DNA of 64,000 nt from Anaerolineaceae bacterium. GTDB lineage: Bacteria > Chloroflexota > Anaerolineae > Aggregatilineales > Phototrophicaceae. Under the pieces are notes generated by a model. It ran no database searches, was not told where the DNA came from, and worked only from the letters and a program-made list of their open reading frames with translations. Made by a program: the position numbers and the translations under genes. Below are positions 1-9,403 of this stretch, piece by piece; position 1 is the first letter of the stretch; every line of letters starts with the position of its first letter. The stretch covers positions 60,241 through 124,240 of the forward strand of contig WGMX01000019.1 of the NCBI GenBank assembly GCA_016124855.1, given 5' to 3'.

Positions 1-1
1 C

Positions 2-892
2 GGCGAACGCTACACATTGGTGGGCAATGCCGTCATGTATATCGACCGTGTGGCGAACCGTGTCATGATGGTATATCCCGATGGCAAAATCGGTGAACAT
101 CCTTTTATTCAACCCGGTACTGAAACACGACGTGTCGATTGGCAGCTTTCCGCCGATGGCAAAAAAATCGCGTGGACATTGACCGAAGGTAGTCCAACTG
201 CTTTAACCACCTTAACCAATGTCGCCAATGTGGATGGCACGGACGTACATGAAGTCCTTGCCGACGGTCCGCGTAATGCCATCCGTGCGCTGCCCGTTGC
301 CTTTAGTCCGGATTACACCATCCTCTATATGGACTTTCAACCGGATGGCTTTGCCGATTTCACACCCATGCCCCAGTATGCAGGCTTAATTGGAGTGGAC
401 ATCGCAACTGGAAAGTGGGATTATCTGCCCGATGAACCAAGCTGTTTTTGTGGTGCGGGTTTTGGGAATGGCGTTCTGTTACGGCTGCGCGTGTCGCAGG
501 ATTTGAGCGGTTTCGATGTACATGTCTATAATCTAGCCGGAAAAATCGAGCAAACAATTCCGGCTAAACCTCTTCGCGGCTATACTCAATCCGGCGATGT
601 CGTCATATCGCCCGATGGGCAGCGCGCGGTCTATGCACTGGCACAGGTGCAAAACTTCGGGCGGGCGGATCAAAGTGTGCGAACAGTTTTTATGTTGATC
701 GACATGCAGCTCAAAACCCAAATTGCCTTGACAGAACCCATTACCACCTTCGTTGAGCCACATTCATGGACGGAAGATAACAGCGCTTTGCTGTTGACCA
801 GTCGCCAGCAGGACGGCACATGGAAAATAAACCTCAGTGATGGCAAGTTGGCACGTGTGGCTGATGCTACTTATCTAGGTACAGTGCGCTAA
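2..892 (+). CDS. TolB/WD40-like beta-propeller protein, 5' end outside the window
   Basis: The frame is open to the left edge, so the N-terminus is missing; the first internal start candidate is TTG at 17. The visible ~296 residues contain recurring propeller-blade motifs (LSADGKKIAWTL, FSPDYTILYMDF, ISPDGQRAVYAL) spaced as in TolB/PD40-type propellers. Two cysteines sit close together in PSCFCGAG. There is no catalytic signature. Such proteins in this kind of genome are usually secreted or membrane-anchored, but the anchor would lie outside the window. It ends with TAA, and no terminator is obvious before the next gene. Function is unknown; the fold call is moderately sure. Confidence 0.7.
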   Translation, partial: GERYTLVGNAVMYIDRVANRVMMVYPDGKIGEHPFIQPGTETRRVDWQLSADGKKIAWTLTEGSPTALTTLTNVANVDGTDVHEVLADGPRNAIRALPVAFSPDYTILYMDFQPDGFADFTPMPQYAGLIGVDIATGKWDYLPDEPSCFCGAGFGNGVLLRLRVSQDLSGFDVHVYNLAGKIEQTIPAKPLRGYTQSGDVVISPDGQRAVYALAQVQNFGRADQSVRTVFMLIDMQLKTQIALTEPITTFVEPHSWTEDNSALLLTSRQQDGTWKINLSDGKLARVADATYLGTVR

Positions 893-1072
893 ATGAAATT
901 TGAGGCTAATATGATGTAATGGTCAAATGTCGGGTGGCTGTACCAAAAAGCGACTTCCTTATAACCTCAACGCTTTCAGTTTGACCGCGCCGAGATAAAC
1001 CCTTAAAATATAGTAAGTCTTTCACGCCAGTCATTATTATTTCATCTGTTATCGCAGTAGGGGAGGGGAGCC

Positions 1073-2353
1073 GTGGGTCGTTGGGCGAACAAATATGTAA
1101 TTGGCCTCACGGGAAACATTGCCACCGGGAAAAGTGTTGTTCGCCAGATGTTACAACATCTGGAGGCATATACTATTGATGCGGATAGTCTTTCGCACCG
1201 GGCGATGGCTCCCGGAGCGCCTGCTTATAAGCCGATTATTGATACCTTTGGGCAATTTATTCTGGATGCTGATAAGAATATCAATCGTGCTATGCTGGGT
1301 CAGATTGTCTTTAGCAATCCCGAAGCGCTGGCACGTCTTGAAGCCATCGTTCATCCCGTTGTAAATGGCGCGGTCACGGCGTTGGTAAGTCGCGCGCCGC
1401 AGAAAATCGTTGTCGTAGAAGCCATTAAGCTGTTAGAAGGCGATCTGGCACAGGCCGTTGATGAAATTTGGGTTGTTGATGCCAATCCCGAAACTCAACT
1501 TAAGCGCTTGGTTGAACGGCGTAAAATGTCGGAAGCCGAAGCCCGCCAGCGGATTGCCGCTCAGAACGCACAGTCCGACAAATTGTCGAGCGCTACAGTT
1601 GTCATCAAAAACGACGGCAACATCGAAGAGACATGGAAGCAAGTCCAAGCAGCTTTCAATAACATTCAAAAGAAGCTCAACTCAGCCGCGCCTGCGCCCG
1701 CACAAGCACCGGCCACTGCTCCAGCGCCATCTGCGCCCCCGCAGCGACCTGCTCAACCGGAAGCCGCGCCCTCAGCGCCTGCACCCGCTGCTGTTCAGCA
1801 GCCGGTTCTGAAGCAAACTCAGCGTCTTACGCCGCCAGATATGGCGCCAGCCGTCAGCATCAATGTGACGGTCAAACGCGGTATGCCCACCAATGCGGAA
1901 GCCATTGCCAGCTTCATCAATTCCGCTACGAACCGTAACATCAATCGCATGGATATCATGATGGCCTTTGGTCAAAAGAGCTATCTGTTGGCGCAAGACC
2001 AAACCGAGCGTGTGCTGGCCGTCATGGGTTGGCAGGTCGAAAATTTGATCACCCGCGTCGATGAGTTTTATCTGGCGGCTAAAATTCCGGCCAAGCCCGT
2101 CGTCGAGAATTTAATTGTGGCGGTTGAAGCAGCTTCTAAAGATTTGCAAAGTGAAGTCGCTTTCTTCTTCCTGCCGCAAAATGTTGCTGCCGATCTCGTG
2201 GGTTCGTTCGAGCAAAAAGGCTACGAAATCATGAGTGTCGAGCAAATTAAAATCCCGGCATGGCGCGAAGCGGTTCAGGAAATCGTGTCACAGCAAAAGG
2301 GTGCTGTAATTCTGTCCAAGAAATTGGGTGACCGCATTCTCAAGCCGATCTAA
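1073..2353 (+). CDS. coaE: Dephospho-CoA kinase with Pro/Ala linker and GNAT-like C-terminal domain
   Basis: Residues ~8-200 are CoaE, which phosphorylates dephospho-CoA in the last step of CoA synthesis in the cytosol. Visible features are the P-loop GNIATGKS, the DADSLSH segment and the lid region KRLVERRKMSEAEARQRI. CoaE normally ends near 200 residues. Here a Pro/Ala-rich linker (~205-255) leads to a ~160-residue C-terminal domain. That domain begins VKRGMPTNAEAIASFIN and contains LAVMGWQVENLITRVDEFY, a pattern resembling GNAT acyltransferases. The GTG start is chosen because a strong purine-rich ribosome binding site (GGGGAGGGGAG) lies just upstream and the P-loop follows at the normal distance. 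The kinase call is firm; the GNAT call is inference. A terminator follows the gene. Confidence 0.9.
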   Translation: MGRWANKYVIGLTGNIATGKSVVRQMLQHLEAYTIDADSLSHRAMAPGAPAYKPIIDTFGQFILDADKNINRAMLGQIVFSNPEALARLEAIVHPVVNGAVTALVSRAPQKIVVVEAIKLLEGDLAQAVDEIWVVDANPETQLKRLVERRKMSEAEARQRIAAQNAQSDKLSSATVVIKNDGNIEETWKQVQAAFNNIQKKLNSAAPAPAQAPATAPAPSAPPQRPAQPEAAPSAPAPAAVQQPVLKQTQRLTPPDMAPAVSINVTVKRGMPTNAEAIASFINSATNRNINRMDIMMAFGQKSYLLAQDQTERVLAVMGWQVENLITRVDEFYLAAKIPAKPVVENLIVAVEAASKDLQSEVAFFFLPQNVAADLVGSFEQKGYEIMSVEQIKIPAWREAVQEIVSQQKGAVILSKKLGDRILKPI

Positions 2354-2423
2354 CCCTGATGCAATTCCTATGATTATCAGCGGCTAGCGGATTAGTTGCT
2401 GGAACGGTAGGATAAATGTTATA

Positions 2424-2447
2424 AAAGGCGTTGATACGCCTTTTTTT
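2424..2447 (+). terminator. Intrinsic terminator after coaE
   Basis: AAGGCG and CGCCTT arms flank a TTGATA loop and are followed directly by a run of seven T. It lies 70 bp after the coaE stop and separates it from the response-regulator gene. Confidence 0.85.
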
Positions 2448-2591
2448 GTATCTATTCCATTATTTGATTATAATTTTTACTCATCAATCTATCATACTGT
2501 AATGAATCTTATGGGAAAATTTGTGGCAATAACCTTACAATGTGTGTATATTCATTACGACATATGACGAAATTTATGGAGCAGGCAAAAT

Positions 2592-3311
2592 ATGAATAAA
2601 ACAAAAGTGCTTGTTGTCGAAGATGATGTGAACATTTGCAAGTTGATTAACGACTATATGTCCGGACACGGTTTTGATGTGTCTACCGTAATGGACGGTA
2701 CGGATGCCTTAGATTATATTCGGGAACGCGGACTCCCTCATATAGCCCTCATTGATTTGTCTTTACCGACTATGCACGGCTTTGAATTAAGCAGCAAAAT
2801 TAAGGCCATGGCGGACGTTCCGATTATTTTCGTGACCTCAACCAGCGACACCGACACCATCGTTCAGGGCTTACGCCGTTACGCCGAAGATTTTATCGTC
2901 AAACCCTTCGAACTGCGTGAATTGGAAGCCCGCGTTCAGGCTGTGTTGGCTCGTATGCCCAGCTTGGACTATGCCAGCGAACCCATTGTTCAGATTGATG
3001 AACATCTACAAGTGGATTTTGCCCATAACCGCTTGGTGCTAAATAACAAAGTCTACAGCTTGACCCCTACCGAGTCGATCTTGTTACATGTACTCATGCG
3101 TAACGCCGGTCGCGTGGTCGAAAACCGGATGCTCATCGCCCGTGTTTGGCCTTCAGAAGACGTTTATGAAGATACCCTGCGCGTCCATATGCACCGTCTG
3201 CGCCGTAAGCTGGAGTCCGACTCGCATCATCCTCATTATATTCGTACAGAACGCGGCATTGGTTATATGTTTACGGTTCGCCCGCCCGAAAGTAAATCCG
3301 ATTCGAAGTAA
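2592..3311 (+). CDS. OmpR/PhoB-family response regulator
   Basis: A two-domain regulator of normal length (239 aa). The receiver (~1-120) has the acidic pair in VVEDD, phospho-acceptor Asp55 in LIDLSLP, the conserved Thr/Ser in VTSTS and Lys104 in VKPFE. The C-terminal winged helix (~135-230) has the typical LTPTESILLHVLMRNAGRVV, VWPSE and RTERGIGYMF segments. The ATG follows a GGAG ribosome binding site at good spacing. The histidine kinase gene follows 60 bp later on the same strand, so the two probably form one signalling pair. One oddity is Arg-Tyr-Ala-Glu after GL, where OmpR proteins usually have GAD. The output genes are not evident from the sequence. Confidence 0.93.
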   Translation: MNKTKVLVVEDDVNICKLINDYMSGHGFDVSTVMDGTDALDYIRERGLPHIALIDLSLPTMHGFELSSKIKAMADVPIIFVTSTSDTDTIVQGLRRYAEDFIVKPFELRELEARVQAVLARMPSLDYASEPIVQIDEHLQVDFAHNRLVLNNKVYSLTPTESILLHVLMRNAGRVVENRMLIARVWPSEDVYEDTLRVHMHRLRRKLESDSHHPHYIRTERGIGYMFTVRPPESKSDSK

Positions 3312-3370
3312 TGTAGCGCATTTGACGCTCCTTTGTCTGACTAAATTGCATCATCAACGAATACCTCACC

Positions 3371-5491
3371 ATGCCTGCTGATATTGAATCTTCAGAAATA
3401 CCTATAACCACAGAGATCAGCTTGGCTGATCTTTTGCGTTCGGTGTTGACAAATTTTGCGCATGACATTCAGGCAGATATTGTAGCCATATATTCCTACA
3501 GCCATGATCTTAAAGAGGAAGCGCTTATCGTGGCTCTGCCAGAGCGACCACCTCAAATCGTGGATGAATTGGTGCGCGCCTTTTGCATAGATGGCCAGCA
3601 CGCTTCAACACGGATTGTGAATCCCAATGTGCCTGATTTTGCTTTGGCGCAGTTCTTTTTATTCAAATTAGCAGATGAGGCTATCGGCGCATTAGTCGTT
3701 TTATCGCATTCACAGCCTGCCGGTGATATCACTTCGCCGCAGTTAAAACCCTGCTTAAGCGTTATTCAGAACCTGCTGCAAAATCACTATCGTATCCAAA
3801 GCGAGGCCATCTCCCACACTATTCAAGCAATTGCCCGTCAGGTCGGTGAAGGGGTTTCGCCACAAGATTTAGTCAACCTTGTGAGTGAACATTTGCTTGA
3901 ACCCGGAATTCGCTTCTGTGCCTTGTTAATGTACGGCCCGAGACGCGAAGATCGTCCCAATGGACCCTTCGCCTATCTTGATTTACAGGGAGTATGGTCA
4001 AGCCGCTTTCCAGCCGGCGTTGGCGTAGGAATGCATCTCTATCTTGATCAATATACCGAGATGATTCAAGAAATTGAAGCGCGCAAAATATGGCACGTGC
4101 CAGATGTAAAAGCGATTGAAACACGCTTCGATTCGCTGACGCGCGGGTTTATTCGTGGGGCAGATACCAACTCGATAGTCATTATCGCCTTAGAATCCTT
4201 TGGTAGGCCGCTTGGTTTCATGGTTATCGGCACCGGTCCTGACCGTGAATTTTCGCAGCAGGAACTGCGCAGCTATCAAGTCGTGAGCGAATTTTTAGCC
4301 CTCAGGGCGATGGCTCATGTCTTGAAGCAGGAACAGGACATTGTGCAGCAGGGTCGGGCCGCGCTGCTAGACGCGGTGCATGACGGTGTCCTCATGATAT
4401 TGCCGAGTGCCGGTTCTGTTACTGGCGACAACAGCAAAACCTCTGTCCTGACGGTCAATCAAGCCTTCTCTTCCCTTTTTGGCATTAGTCAATTACGGGT
4501 GCAGGGATTATCGTTACCGCAGTTGTTAAGCAAAATGCAGTTGCCGGAGGATGTTCGCCAGTCTTTAAAGCATCATTGGCTGGCGGCTACTGTTCGGGAT
4601 CCAAGTATTCAGCGTGGTGATTTCAGCATGATCCACCCTGATGGCTACCACAGCATGATTAGTTGGTACAGTGCGCCGGTGTATCAAGCCAATCGTGTCA
4701 TGGGGCGCATCTACATTTTCCACGATGTCACCGATGATCGCACGGCTGTCAGCTTGCGCGCCAATTTTGTTTCGCGCATGTCGCACGAGCTTCGTACCCC
4801 GCTAACCTCTATTAAAGGCTTCGCGCAGTACATGCTGGAAGAACTCGGTGCTGATCTTACGCCTGCCGTGACCGATTATGTCAAAATAATTATGGATAAC
4901 GCGCAGTTACTCAACACACTTTTCACCGATATTATCGAAATCACGCGGGCTGATGTCGGCGACTTGAAGGTTAATACCAGTACCACGCGTTTGGGCGATT
5001 TGGTCGAGCATGTGGTAGCGCAGTTCGAGTCGCACCCCTTGATGGAACACAAATCGATTGTGCGTACCTTAGACCCGAATGCGCCCGCAGTACAAATCGA
5101 CTCCGGAAGGATTAGCCGTGTACTCAGTCAGGTGATCAAAAATGCGCTTCAACATACCCCTGATGAAGGTGTTGTTCGTATCACGACCCAATGGGTCACC
5201 CATACAGGCCAGTTGCCCTTTGGCGCGCCTTCCGATGTCATTGTTCCCGGCATTTTGGTGACCATCGAAGATCAGGGAGAGGGCATTTCAGTCGAAGACA
5301 GCGAGTTGATATTCCTGCCTTTTTACCGCACCCGCGAGTCCCGTGCCGCCCGACTAGAAGGCAGTGGATTGGGTTTGGCGATAGCACGTAGTATGCTGAC
5401 TTTGCATCGCGGTAAAATTTGGGCCGAGCCCCGCAGGCGTGGACGTCGCAGCACACGGTTTTATTTCATTTTGCCAACTACGTCTGATTAG
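3371..5491 (+). CDS. Soluble sensor histidine kinase with GAF and PAS domains
   Basis: 706 aa with no transmembrane segment, so it probably senses a cytosolic signal. In order: two GAF-like regions (~15-135 and ~160-320), a PAS region (~330-455), HisKA with the H-box SHELRTPLTSIKG (phospho-accepting His at about 472), and a HATPase domain. The HATPase shows an N-box (NALQHTP, ~590), G1 box DQGEGIS (~634) and G2 box GSGLGLAIA (~664). These are all catalytically intact. The gene lies directly downstream of an OmpR-type regulator, which is its likely partner. No clear Shine-Dalgarno precedes the ATG, which suggests coupling to the upstream gene or leaderless initiation. It converges with the esterase gene with only 9 bp between the stops. 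Confidence 0.92.
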   Translation: MPADIESSEIPITTEISLADLLRSVLTNFAHDIQADIVAIYSYSHDLKEEALIVALPERPPQIVDELVRAFCIDGQHASTRIVNPNVPDFALAQFFLFKLADEAIGALVVLSHSQPAGDITSPQLKPCLSVIQNLLQNHYRIQSEAISHTIQAIARQVGEGVSPQDLVNLVSEHLLEPGIRFCALLMYGPRREDRPNGPFAYLDLQGVWSSRFPAGVGVGMHLYLDQYTEMIQEIEARKIWHVPDVKAIETRFDSLTRGFIRGADTNSIVIIALESFGRPLGFMVIGTGPDREFSQQELRSYQVVSEFLALRAMAHVLKQEQDIVQQGRAALLDAVHDGVLMILPSAGSVTGDNSKTSVLTVNQAFSSLFGISQLRVQGLSLPQLLSKMQLPEDVRQSLKHHWLAATVRDPSIQRGDFSMIHPDGYHSMISWYSAPVYQANRVMGRIYIFHDVTDDRTAVSLRANFVSRMSHELRTPLTSIKGFAQYMLEELGADLTPAVTDYVKIIMDNAQLLNTLFTDIIEITRADVGDLKVNTSTTRLGDLVEHVVAQFESHPLMEHKSIVRTLDPNAPAVQIDSGRISRVLSQVIKNALQHTPDEGVVRITTQWVTHTGQLPFGAPSDVIVPGILVTIEDQGEGISVEDSELIFLPFYRTRESRAARLEGSGLGLAIARSMLTLHRGKIWAEPRRRGRRSTRFYFILPTTSD

Positions 5492-5500
5492 CTGACCACC

Positions 5501-6415
5501 TTAAACCCTTACCGTATCACGCGCTCCACATGCCGAGCGTACCGCATCTGCGATTTCGGCTAATGACTGCTGTGCTTGAGGCAGTTCGGATTGCAGCTGC
5601 CAAACATGCCACATGCCGGGATAAACATGTAAAGTCACATCCACCCCAGCTCCTTGTGCCGCTTCGGCAAAGCGCACCGAATCACTTGATAATGCTTCCT
5701 TAGCCCCTGCATATAAAATCAGTGGCGGCAGCCCGTGCAAATCGGCAAATAGCGGCGAAATCAGCGGATTACGCACATCTTGATTTACCACATACGACAG
5801 CGAGAACCGGCTGATGGCGCGCGGATGAAGTAGATCGTCAATCACATCGTGCGCCGGATTTTCATCCGTAAAATCAGTTGGCGCGGAAATACAAATACCA
5901 AGTTTTGGCAGCGGTAAATTCCGGTCACGCAGCGTGATGAGCATCGACAGCACCAGATTGCCGCCCGCCGAGTCGCCCATCACCGTAATCCGCTCCGGCG
6001 CGATCCCTTCATCCAATAAATATTGATAGGCTTCTAAGCAGTCATCTAACCCCGCTGGAAATGGATATTCGGGTGCAAGCCGGTAATCAACCGCGAAAGT
6101 TCGCCCTTTGACCTCACGGGTGAGCTGCGCCAGCATCATGCGATGAAAATGTGTCTGCGGCAGTACAAAACCACCGCCGTGCACATACATAATTACGGGC
6201 GAATGCTCATCTGCATCCTTCGATACAAACCATTCGCCAACCGGTTTATCGGTTAGTGATGCTTGAATATCCGCCGCCAACTTGACGTGGTACAGCGCCA
6301 ATTTTTGCAACCGACGCACCAGATTAAACGGGGCATACGCCACAAATAACCGTGTGACACGAAGCCCCACGCGTATTTTGTTTTCAAGTGCAGAGTTCAC
6401 ATAGGCGGTCGTCAT
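5501..6415 (-). CDS. Alpha/beta-hydrolase, hormone-sensitive-lipase-type esterase
   Basis: 304 aa with the HSL/esterase family signatures: oxyanion-hole motif HGGGF, nucleophile elbow GDSAGGN (catalytic Ser), and a C-terminal His in GMWHVW. The acidic partner is probably the Asp in ALSSDSVRF, about 30 residues before the His. It is expected to hydrolyse short-chain carboxyl esters in the cytosol; there is no signal peptide. It is transcribed toward the histidine kinase gene. The natural substrate cannot be read from the sequence. Confidence 0.9.
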   Translation of the reverse strand: MTTAYVNSALENKIRVGLRVTRLFVAYAPFNLVRRLQKLALYHVKLAADIQASLTDKPVGEWFVSKDADEHSPVIMYVHGGGFVLPQTHFHRMMLAQLTREVKGRTFAVDYRLAPEYPFPAGLDDCLEAYQYLLDEGIAPERITVMGDSAGGNLVLSMLITLRDRNLPLPKLGICISAPTDFTDENPAHDVIDDLLHPRAISRFSLSYVVNQDVRNPLISPLFADLHGLPPLILYAGAKEALSSDSVRFAEAAQGAGVDVTLHVYPGMWHVWQLQSELPQAQQSLAEIADAVRSACGARDTVRV

Positions 6416-6437
6416 AGATCAAATCTTTGTTATCTGT

Positions 6438-6683
6438 TTAAAGTAGTTTTTCTGGTTCTGGTTCGGGAATATGCATACCAATATCTAACGCGGTCGTAAG
6501 CCATGCTCGTTTAGCATCTTCAATCATAATCAAGGCATCAGCTTGACTTTCACCATTGGTCGCGCATCCGTCCAATAGTGGAATTTCAGCAAACCAGTAT
6601 CCATCTACATCTGGAGTAAGTTGTATGGTGTAAGGTAGCGACATATAGTATTCGAGAGACTTATTCATCTGCTTCATCCTCAC
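6438..6683 (-). CDS. hicB: HicB-like antitoxin
   Basis: 81 aa. The partly degraded RNase-H-like HicB fold is visible as YTIQLTPDVDGYWFAEIPLLDGCATNGESQADALIMIEDAKRAWL split over two strands and a helix. The C-terminus is short and lacks an obvious ribbon-helix-helix, so DNA binding may be weak or carried by the complex. It overlaps the upstream toxin gene, a typical hicA-hicB order. The GTG at 6683 opens the frame; ATG at 6677 or 6668 are alternative starts and would shorten the overlap to a few bases. It should bind and block HicA. Confidence 0.8.
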   Translation of the reverse strand: MRMKQMNKSLEYYMSLPYTIQLTPDVDGYWFAEIPLLDGCATNGESQADALIMIEDAKRAWLTTALDIGMHIPEPEPEKLL

Positions 6684-6930
6684 CTTGCTCCATAATTATT
6701 TGATCAATCAGCTTTATGGCGTACTTCACGTAGTCACGCTTGATGGGTCTTCTAAAAGGAACTACAAATACTTTTCGTTGACCACCTAAATAATAGGTGA
6801 ATGTGTAATGACTGCCAACAGTTTGTTTGTATTCGAAACCATAATCTTCAAGAACAGCACGTAAATCATCAAGTGACACATTGTTTGGATTTTGACGTAT
6901 CCGTTCTAACCGTTTCTTACGCTTGCTCAT
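6661..6930 (-). CDS. hicA: HicA-like toxin (mRNA interferase)
   Basis: 89 aa, HicA-type small double-stranded-RNA-binding-fold ribonuclease. The family hallmark is a core Gly-Ser-His (GSHYTF) whose His is catalytic. Upstream of it are the typical segments VSLDDLRAVLEDYGFEYKQTV, followed by a KVFVVPFRRPIKRDYVKYAIKLI strand-helix region (shown here only as landmarks). A basic N-terminus (SKRKKRLERIRQ) precedes the fold. It overlaps hicB, and the pair is expected to be autoregulated. Toxin activity is inferred from the family. Confidence 0.82.
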   Translation of the reverse strand: MSKRKKRLERIRQNPNNVSLDDLRAVLEDYGFEYKQTVGSHYTFTYYLGGQRKVFVVPFRRPIKRDYVKYAIKLIDQIIMEQGEDEADE

Positions 6931-7025
6931 GTTGCATGGCCTGTGTGAGAAATTAACATAATTATAGCAGTAAACAAACTAACTCCGTGCTTCAATCCAC
7001 ACCCCTACAAATTTCACCCCTAGTC

Positions 7026-7034
7026 TGTTAAAAT
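7026..7034 (+). promoter_or_regulatory. Extended -10 promoter for the kinase-fusion gene
   Basis: TG-T-TAAAAT matches an extended -10 (TGnTATAAT) 66 bp before the ATG at 7101. No good -35 box lies 17 bp upstream, as is usual for extended -10 promoters. Inference from sequence only. Confidence 0.4.
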
Positions 7035-7100
7035 ATCGTAATACTTATTATTACCGGGCCGCTTTTTATAGACGCTTTCTGCTAAAAGATAACCTCAGCC

Positions 7101-9266
7101 ATGACTCCATTTGAACTGCCTGAACTTGAACAAACGGTTGGTGATTTAGTCTTGGACTTGCTTCGGGCGCGCAGCGAACATCCCGAATTGGTACTCAGTC
7201 CACCGCAAGACGCGCGCGGCGAAGTGTCCTCCAATGCCGTCCGTGTGACGCAGCATTATACGGTTGCGCTCTTAGCATATGGCTTTTCTGCCGACGAACA
7301 AGAACTGCGCGAAGCCGCTGATTGGTTTGCATCGCCATTTCCCAGTGACCTCCATAAACGCATTGATCCGGTCGAGATGAACCGTTTGGAAGCACTGTTG
7401 AGTCTGCGCCCCACCAGCGAGTCGGTATTACCACGTTTGGAACAGCTTTCTCGCCAGCGTATGGCGGACGATTATTTCGACATCGGCGGCGCACCGGCCT
7501 TCGACACCTTGTGGGCAATCAAGGTCATGTCCCAAGCCCGTGATACAAAAGTGCTGAACGGCATCATGTCCGAGGATACCTTGCGCGAGTGGGCTGCCCG
7601 CATGGTTGAAGTTAATCACCGTGATAAGGATTTGGCTTTAGCGCTGTACCTGCGTCATGAACTCAAAGCCAAACTGACACCGACACAGCAAAAGAAATAT
7701 GTCGACAAACTCATCAACATTGCCGAGCAAAGTGGTGGCTTCTGGGGCCTGCCGCAGGATATGCACACCTTAGCCGAAAATATGCAGCGCGGGCAGTTGA
7801 CCGCCGACCAGATTGCCGACCACCGTGAAATCTTCCGCGAGATGATTATCTCCACTTGTTACGTCATCGAAAACATGATGCCGCTGGTCGAAATGTATCC
7901 ACAAATCGAACCGGTTTTGCGCCGTGCGATGGAATTATGGTGGAACGTCTTCAGCGGTGGAGGGGTAGTGAATACGCTGCGAGCGTTGTTCCCCAACCCT
8001 TACGACTATCTGCTGATTGTTTGCCGTACGTTGGTTTCGGTACGGGCTTATGTCGGTCAGCCATTGATTAACTGGGTTGGTATGTATTTCCATCGGAAGT
8101 TGGCCTTGCAGCAAACGCGTCCGGTTGAACCGCCGGATACCGAAAGCATTCGTCTCGCCCTCAAAAATTGGATTCGGGTTGACCTCGATAAAGCGCCCGA
8201 ACCGCTGCGTTTGGGCATGTCTGATAGTAATGTGGTGCGGATTCACCCTTACATCGCCAATCCGATGCAGCCTGAGGATGATACTTTCAAGCTCAACATT
8301 CCCAACGCCGATTCGTTGGTGGTGAAGTACGGGCCAATTGAAGAAATCGACCTTGAACGCGACAACTATGCCCGTTTACCGCTAAGCATTCGTGATTGTT
8401 TTGTCAATATTCCGCAGCCGAGTTACGTAGACGGTGAACGGCGGCGTGCGTTCGTCATCATGGCCGATTTGAATCGCTACCGCACCCTGTCCGACGCGCT
8501 GGTCAAAGTGCCGCAAATATATGATGCGCTCGCCAACGAACTTGGCCCATTTTTGCTGCGTGTTCATCATGGCGATGGCCCGGCGCGCCGTTATGTTCAA
8601 GAAGGGCTGTTGTGGCAGCTTTACCTCCAACCGATGCAGGAGCATATCCGCCGCGTATTCAATTACATCATCGAAAATCGCCTGTTGGATGATGCCGACA
8701 AGCTGAAACTCGCTAATAAATTGCAGCGCAGCTTGCTAGATCGGGTCGGCAGTTTGGTGCGCCACCAGCTTGAGCTGGAAGACTTTCCGATTGCCTGTAT
8801 GCATGGGGATTTGCACTCTCGCAACATCATGGTGCGTCGGATGAAGCGCCGGCAGGGCAGCGAAGGTGGTGAAGGCGAAGTCGATTTCAAACTGATTGAC
8901 CTCGAAAAGTTCCGCCGCAGTGGGGATGCTGCCCTCGATGCCGGTGAACTGCTGGTAGATTTGGAAATTCTGCGGGCGACTCGCAACAACGACCCCGCGC
9001 GTGATCCTCATGCCGCGTTAATCCATGCCGTCGAGCAAACCTATACCGATTTTGCCGCCGAACGGGAGGATAAAACCTTTGCTATTCGAATGCAGTTGGG
9101 GCAGGCGCGTTCCATCATTCGCATCGCCAAAGGTCGCACCAAACAGGGTGAACTCTCGTTGAAGGAAAGTCGCAAAGGCCCTGCCATCCGCGTTGCCTTT
9201 GACGTCCTAGAATTTGCCGAGCAAGCCCTTGTCCATCTCGACGCAGTGGTCAATGCCTTAGAATAA
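7101..9266 (+). CDS. Helical-domain protein with C-terminal aminoglycoside-phosphotransferase-like kinase
   Basis: 721 aa, soluble. The first ~330 residues are alpha-helical with no recognised motif. From about residue 395 a kinase-like fold begins: the N-lobe lysine in SLVVKYGP, the ERDNYARLP helix, and the catalytic loop MHGDLHSRN (~570). Next comes the metal-binding Asp in LIDLEKF (~600) and a following DAGELLVDLEIL helix. These are the APH/choline-kinase brackets (HGDxxxxN and xDxE). It therefore probably phosphorylates a small molecule or a protein, but the substrate is unknown. It is a single gene, without close partners on the same strand. The family name is uncertain; the kinase fold is fairly sure. 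Confidence 0.75.
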   Translation: MTPFELPELEQTVGDLVLDLLRARSEHPELVLSPPQDARGEVSSNAVRVTQHYTVALLAYGFSADEQELREAADWFASPFPSDLHKRIDPVEMNRLEALLSLRPTSESVLPRLEQLSRQRMADDYFDIGGAPAFDTLWAIKVMSQARDTKVLNGIMSEDTLREWAARMVEVNHRDKDLALALYLRHELKAKLTPTQQKKYVDKLINIAEQSGGFWGLPQDMHTLAENMQRGQLTADQIADHREIFREMIISTCYVIENMMPLVEMYPQIEPVLRRAMELWWNVFSGGGVVNTLRALFPNPYDYLLIVCRTLVSVRAYVGQPLINWVGMYFHRKLALQQTRPVEPPDTESIRLALKNWIRVDLDKAPEPLRLGMSDSNVVRIHPYIANPMQPEDDTFKLNIPNADSLVVKYGPIEEIDLERDNYARLPLSIRDCFVNIPQPSYVDGERRRAFVIMADLNRYRTLSDALVKVPQIYDALANELGPFLLRVHHGDGPARRYVQEGLLWQLYLQPMQEHIRRVFNYIIENRLLDDADKLKLANKLQRSLLDRVGSLVRHQLELEDFPIACMHGDLHSRNIMVRRMKRRQGSEGGEGEVDFKLIDLEKFRRSGDAALDAGELLVDLEILRATRNNDPARDPHAALIHAVEQTYTDFAAEREDKTFAIRMQLGQARSIIRIAKGRTKQGELSLKESRKGPAIRVAFDVLEFAEQALVHLDAVVNALE

Positions 9267-9277
9267 TAACAGCCTTA

Positions 9278-9325
9278 CCAAGCGTGATCTGTTGTTTGTA
9301 TCCTTAACATCAAGGTCACGCTTGA
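9278..9325 (+). terminator. Hairpin after the kinase-fusion gene
   Basis: AAGCGTGA and TCACGCTT form an 8-bp inverted repeat around a ~30-base loop, shortly after the stop at 9266. There is no T-run, so the terminator call is weak. Confidence 0.35.
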
Positions 9326-9403
9326 TCAATCGCCTCCGAATCTGAGGCTTAGCGCTGTCTTTAGTTGCGACACCCTTTTAATCCGTTCCGAGTTTTATGC
9401 TAA

